NCBI RefSeq assembly: GCF_001540865.1
Contig: NC_033629.1
Coordinates: 4,449,769 to 4,513,768, forward strand
DNA length: 64,000 bases
Reading direction: 5' to 3'
Source: Ananas comosus
Taxonomy: Eukaryota > Streptophyta > Magnoliopsida > Poales > Bromeliaceae
The position numbers were made by a program, and so were the translations under genes. The notes below the pieces were generated by a model. The model saw only the letters and a list, made by a program, of their open reading frames with translations. It ran no database searches and was not told where the DNA came from. This document shows positions 59,642 through 64,000 of the stretch, in pieces. Within the stretch, counting starts at the first letter, position 1, and every line of letters begins with the position of its first letter.

Positions 59642-59660
59642 TATAATATATATTATATGC
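59380..59660. repeat. AT-rich minisatellite with (TA)n
   Basis: Units of roughly 65-90 bp repeat 'ttataattttctctaattactta' and 'tttgtataataatttaatta' three to four times and then pass into (TA)n. Confidence 0.6.
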
Positions 59661-60029
59661 CACGTGGCACATTGAAAACTTTTTTGTAAGTGCGCCATGT
59701 GGCATCATTGGTTTCAATTGGAACAATGCTTATCCAAATTATATTATATATTATATATATATGATATATGGGATTTTGTATTGGATTACATGTTAAAAAA
59801 TTTTTTTGTTGCTCTGGTGAGAATTATTTGAATTTCTGTGTGTTATTAATATATCTTTTCATTTAATATTAAATTTTTTTTTTTTTGGTGAGAAATTAAT
59901 ATTTGATTTGTTAATATTTAAGATAATATATTATATCAATAATTATAAGTTTTTTGCTTATTAAATGCATATCAAATTAATTATTAATATAACTTTTGTT
60001 TACTATATTTCTTAGGTCGAGGTAGTTGA

Positions 60030-60370
60030 AACGGCCACTATCTGTTCTCTCTACATAATAATATTTTAGAGCTAATTTAAACCGCCTCTATAGATTAAAA
60101 TTTATTAAGAACATTTTAATTATATTTATATTATTAATAGATTATGAATAAAAATACTAAAAAATAATTAAGCAGAAATATTGACGCGGTTGAAACCACC
60201 TCTAAGCTTTTCCTGAAGTCGCTCAAACCGCCTCTACATTATAAAGACGTGCGGTCTACACCAGCAGTCTAGAGGCGGTTGTGAAAACCGTCTCTACGAA
60301 ATGTAGAAGCGGTTTAAACCACCTTTGCAACAACTAAAAATTGCTTATACGACGGTCTTTTCTTGTAGTC
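60030..60370. repeat. Subterminal-repeat-rich DNA element, CACTA-like
   Basis: 'aaaccgcctcta' and 'agaggcggtt' words recur in both orientations (60080, 60185, 60225, 60280, 60305), as in non-autonomous CACTA-type elements. The termini are not defined. Confidence 0.4.
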
Positions 60371-60929
60371 TCGTCCCTTAACACCTCCAACCTGTCCTTC
60401 TTCCCCGCCATAACCCACCGCCATAACCCACGCAATAAGCCATTGATCCACAATCAATGTATCCAAGTGATAAGTTGCGTCTTTGCAACAACAGCATCTC
60501 TCCATTGTTCTTTAGAAAAATTAATTTGATAAATAGTTTTTAACTTTAAATTATTTTAATAATTAAAATTGAAACAATACTTTTTGCATCCCTTCAAATT
60601 TTATTTAAGTATTTCCTCTTATGGCAGATGATATCTCAATTCTTATTTGATCAAAATTCTAAGTTCCTTGTGAAACACGGTGGATTGTGATTACATCTTG
60701 AAAAATAGCGGGGAAAAGAAAAATTTGTGCACCCTGAGAAGGATTTGAGGATATTCTACGGAAAACATGTATCATCATTCATTTTTCTCATTTAAATATG
60801 TATATAAATTTATTTCTCCAAATACAAGATACGATAGATACGATATCAATTTTTGATTCAAGATGAATCCACGTTGCCGGTTGAGAGAGTTAGGAAAGAA
60901 GAAAATCCAGAAACAGTTATTCGATCTTC
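60371..60929. other. Intergenic DNA and UGT 3' flank
   Basis: No gene is recognised. 60360-60450 shows weak similarity to UGT coding words ('ttccccgccataaccc'), perhaps an eroded fragment of the neighbouring gene's 'cttccccgccatcacccg' region. Confidence 0.3.
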
Positions 60930-62290
60930 TTAATCTTTCGCACAACTCCTCAAACAGCCAACAAACTCATCCATGTGCCGGCTACTGGAGCCGTCGTCCG
61001 CGAAGATCTCCATCATTTCCTTAGCTCTGGCCCCGAACGCCTTCCCTTCTTCCCCCAGCATCACCATCCTCACCGCCTCCGCCACCCCCTCGCGCGTGAA
61101 CGACCCGTCCTGCTCGTCCCGCGGCACCTCCACCCCGACCTTCTTCCCCGCCATCACCCGCGCGATCAGCCCTTGGTCGGCTATCAACGGCAGCATGATC
61201 AGCGGATGCCCGACCCGGAGCCCCTCGATGACCGAGCTCGCCCCGCAGTGCGTAAAGAAGGCGCCGACCGATCGATGTGCCAACACATTGAGCTGAGGCA
61301 CCCAGCCGCCCGCGACCGCTCCTCTGCCCCTCAGTCGGTCCTCGAAGCCCGCGGGCAGGTCGCCCGGCTGCCTGTAAGCCCATAGGAAGGGCACATTCGA
61401 AAGCTCAAGCCCGCAGGCTAATTCCTCCACGAGCTCGCTCGCTACCGTCGCCTCGCTCCCGAAAGCTACATAGACGACCGTCCCGGGAGACTGAGCGTCG
61501 AGCCACTCAATAACCGCTCTTGCATCGCCTACAGGCTGGGGAGCCTGAGCTAGGAGCCCGACCGGAATGACCGGCTTCTTGTAGATACTCTCGGCGAGAA
61601 GCCGCAGCGAGTCGGATTCTAATTCGTTGACCGTCCTCACGGCGACGAACCTGCATCCGCCGACGACTGCGCCGAGGCGGTGGGCGGTGGAGACGCCGGA
61701 CGCGTTCTTGCAGTGGGCCTTCACCACCCATCGGGCCTCGTGGAGGCGATAGGCGATCGAGGAGGAGGGGATCCACTCCGGCGGCCTAGTGTACTCCTCG
61801 ATGCTTCTTCGCGGGCCCCCGTCGAGTAAAACCGACGGCGGGCCAAAGAAGGCGAGGGACGAAGCAGGAAGGATGGAGAAGGGGCGCAGGGGATGCCGAA
61901 CTCGGCGGCGACCGGAGGCAGCCAGTACTGAGCGTAGTCGACGATGATCCAATCCGGCTTCTTGGAGAAGTCTTTCAGGAAATCGGCGAAAGGGGTTTTG
62001 AGGCCGTCGAGGGCCTTCTTGAGGTACTGTATCTGATCCGGCGAGATGTCGTTGGTCGACTCGGCGTCGGGGGGCAAGCCGTCGACGTGGGGGAGGGGGA
62101 AGGAGATGAAGTCGACGAGAGGGGATAAGCCGGGGGGGATTTGGGGGAGCCTCCGGAGGTTGCGCGGGGTGGAGATGAAGGAGACGCGGTGGCCCCTCTC
62201 GGCCAAGGATTTGGAGAGCTCGAGGAAGGGCAGCATGTGGCCGAAGGCCGGCCATGGGAACGCCACAACGTGGAGAGGGCCGTCTTCCAT
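60930..62290 (-). pseudogene. UGT91-like glycosyltransferase with one-base frameshift
   Basis: A full-length (about 453-residue) intronless family-1 glycosyltransferase begins MEDGPLHVVAFPWPAFGHM, with the presumed catalytic H18 and partner D118 (IIVDYAQYW), and ends CLRSCAKD. The frame is lost at the C-run 61881-61884, about residue 136. The paralogue at 42979 reads one base longer there, and all sequence downstream is in the next frame. The PSPG box (GWVPQLNVLAHRS... to ADQG) keeps W1, H19, E27, D43 and Q44, but position 22, normally Trp, is Ala (HCGASS). UGT91 relatives transfer sugars to glycosylated flavonoids or terpenoids; the substrate is unknown. The frameshift may be a sequencing error in a homopolymer, in which case this is an intact gene. 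Confidence 0.85.
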
Positions 62291-63600
62291 GATTGCACTC
62301 GTAAATCTTAATTTGCAGTGATCGCGGAAACAGTTGACAGCACTAGGTGATGAGTGATAGATGCTGAATGATGCAGCAGCCTCACTGCTTTAGATTAACA
62401 CAAAAAAGAGTGCTCCTCAGACTAGCACAATTTATTACTTCAAGTACAAATTTAGCTTCCCTACTTTTAAAAATATTAAATTATTAATATTTATTAATAT
62501 TTAACTTTTAAATGACGATTTTTAACTGAAGATTTATGGGATTATTATAGTACTGATTTACTAAGGTTTAGTGGGTGGCGGATGAAATAACATGATTTAC
62601 GTGATGAAATTGGTCAAGAAAATAGATTTAACTGTGAAAAACTAAATTATAAACATTAAAAGCTTGGTATTTTAAAAGTACCGTAGTTGGACTCTATCAC
62701 TAAATATATTAAATGCGTAAAGTATATATATTATTAAATTTTTGGAGGTAAAAATGTACAAAATCGGTTTGATCTACTATCTAGTTCCTAAAGATTTTTA
62801 ATTTTTTTATTTAACTTTTAAACATTCAAAAATTAACTGTACTATTTAGCTTAACTGAATATGTATTAAATTATTAAAATCAAAATTTAAAAGTTAAATA
62901 GTCCAATCAAAGTAGACTACTGATTAAATAAACTTTATACATTTCGTACTTTGATTAAAATTGTATAGACACCTCCTGATTTTTCACCGGATTTGAAATT
63001 GACCCTGAATATTTTTTCATTTGATTTGCACTCCCTCTCCTTATTAAAAATTTAACAAGTCACTCTCTTAGCAACTTTAGCCTTTGTTGTTTTATTTGAA
63101 TTTTTTAAAATGTAATATTTTAAAGGAATGAAAGCTCATTTACTTTGTAAGATGCAATTTTTGCTTAAATTTTAAAATATTTTAGTTATTGTTCAACTTT
63201 CTAATTTATAGTGTACTATTTTTGGAACTTTATATTTATTAATTATAATTAAAATATATTTTCAGGAAGATACGGCATTAATAGAGAGACAAAAGACCAA
63301 ATTATCTTAGTCTATAAGAAAAAAATAATTTTTTAATATCTTTTTGTCATTTTGGAGGATATTTTTGGTTTAAATCGTAAGAAATGGATGGAATAGTTAT
63401 TGAATCCAGACGGAGGGATTCCGTGATTGAATCCTGACAGAGGGAGTGTTAAATGCAATAACTTAAAACATTGGGATGATAAAATATAAGTTTTTAAAAG
63501 TTTGAAAAAAAATAAAAAAAAACGGGTATTTATAAAAATAAAAAAAAATTATATTATCCTTTAAAATATGCTAAAGTTCAAAAGGTGCCTACATATTTTA
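62291..63600. other. UGT upstream region and AT-rich intergenic DNA
   Basis: No other gene is seen. 62530-62700 has loose similarity to the TA-associated MITE ends ('ttttaaaagtaccgtag', 'ggactcta'). Confidence 0.4.
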
Positions 63601-63603
63601 AGT

Positions 63604-63736
63604 AGGGCTGGCAAATGAGCGAGCCGGCTTGCGCGACTCGAAATTAAATAAGTCGAGTTGAACAAAAGAAAAAGCTCGAAATTCATTTCAAGTCGAACTT
63701 GAGTATTATTCGACTCGCTCGAATTAGGCTCGAAAA
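63604..63736. repeat. hAT-like fragment
   Basis: 'gggctggcaaatgagcgagcc' followed by repeated 'ctcgaa' and 'gactcg' words is typical of the start of plant hAT-type elements. It is cut by a (TA)n tract. Confidence 0.4.
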
Positions 63737-63737
63737 A

Positions 63738-63739
<2 letters not shown>

Positions 63740-63773
<34 letters not shown>

Positions 63774-64000
63774 TTAGGCTGGAATACTATCAATAGCACC
63801 ATACATTTTGTGCTATTAAGTTTTCGGCCCTTTGATTAAAAAATATATGGTTAGGATGATGTGGATCCCCTAGGGTTAAGTTGTTAAGTTTAATAGTATA
63901 ATCTAATAGGTGAAAATAGTCAAAAGGTTAAATCTAACGGCGGAAAACTTGATAACACTAAATGCATGATGCTATTGATAGTATCCCAGCCGGAGTATAT
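63740..64000. repeat. (TA)n tract plus complete TA-associated MITE
   Basis: (TA)n at 63740-63768 is followed by 'ggctggaatactatcaatag' and, at the right, 'ctattgatagtatcccagcc', a near-perfect inverted pair. Internal arms 'ttttcggcc' and 'ggcggaaaa' are also inverted. The copy ends in 'gtatat' at the window edge. Confidence 0.75.

Noticed and set aside
60930..62255. Single 441-residue frame taken as an intact protein
   Set aside because: Its first 120 or so residues are out of frame with the UGT. The true N-terminus is in the other frame, so this is a frameshifted gene rather than a novel N-terminus.

Overview
This is plant nuclear DNA. Genes are few, and they sit in AT-rich, heavily transposon-laden sequence. 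The coding exons are strikingly GC-rich with G/C-ending codons, and the families present (tandem germin-like proteins, UGT91-type glycosyltransferases, a MAPK-substrate-like small protein) point to a monocot. Ananas (pineapple) is a reasonable guess, but the sequence alone does not prove it. The window contains assembly gaps at 37893-38446 and 49554-49578 and single ambiguous bases at 2059 and 43613, so it is a draft scaffold.

Layout: 1-9400 is almost entirely nested LTR and TRIM remnants, MITEs and low-complexity DNA. Two tandem, roughly 91%-identical single-exon germin-like genes follow (9491-10174 and 13884-14552, both +). The first lies between inverted copies of one LTR element, and the second has a solo copia-type LTR a few hundred bases upstream. 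A four-exon minus-strand gene of unknown function (15578-23102) has introns loaded with MITEs. The stretch 23.1-32.2 kb holds a Pack-MULE-like element, LTRs (one a clear solo LTR with target duplication), a tRNA-derived SINE and a CACTA-like element. A small MAPK-substrate-protein-like gene sits at 32675-32989 (-). From 33 to 42.6 kb there are hAT-, Harbinger- and Mutator-like elements and a gap.

Two UGT91-like glycosyltransferase copies on the minus strand are both damaged. The one at 42979-44516 has lost its middle, which is replaced by an antisense fragment resembling the 5' end of an unrelated (DUF506-like) gene. The one at 60930-62290 is full length but carries a one-base frameshift and an unusual PSPG box. 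Between them lie a Mutator-like element carrying a minisatellite, a Ty1/copia element whose internal pol remnant runs opposite to its LTRs, a second Mutator end, a TRIM element and a second CACTA-like copy.

I found no operon, CRISPR array, rRNA or tRNA gene. The most unusual material is the UGT/DUF506 chimera, a MITE family that repeatedly adjoins (TA)n microsatellites, the GTACCGGTAC palindrome clusters inside one LTR family, and transposons with captured GC-rich passengers. The genes do not form a single pathway: the germin-like proteins are apoplastic cupins, the UGTs are cytosolic glycosyltransferases, and the rest are singletons.
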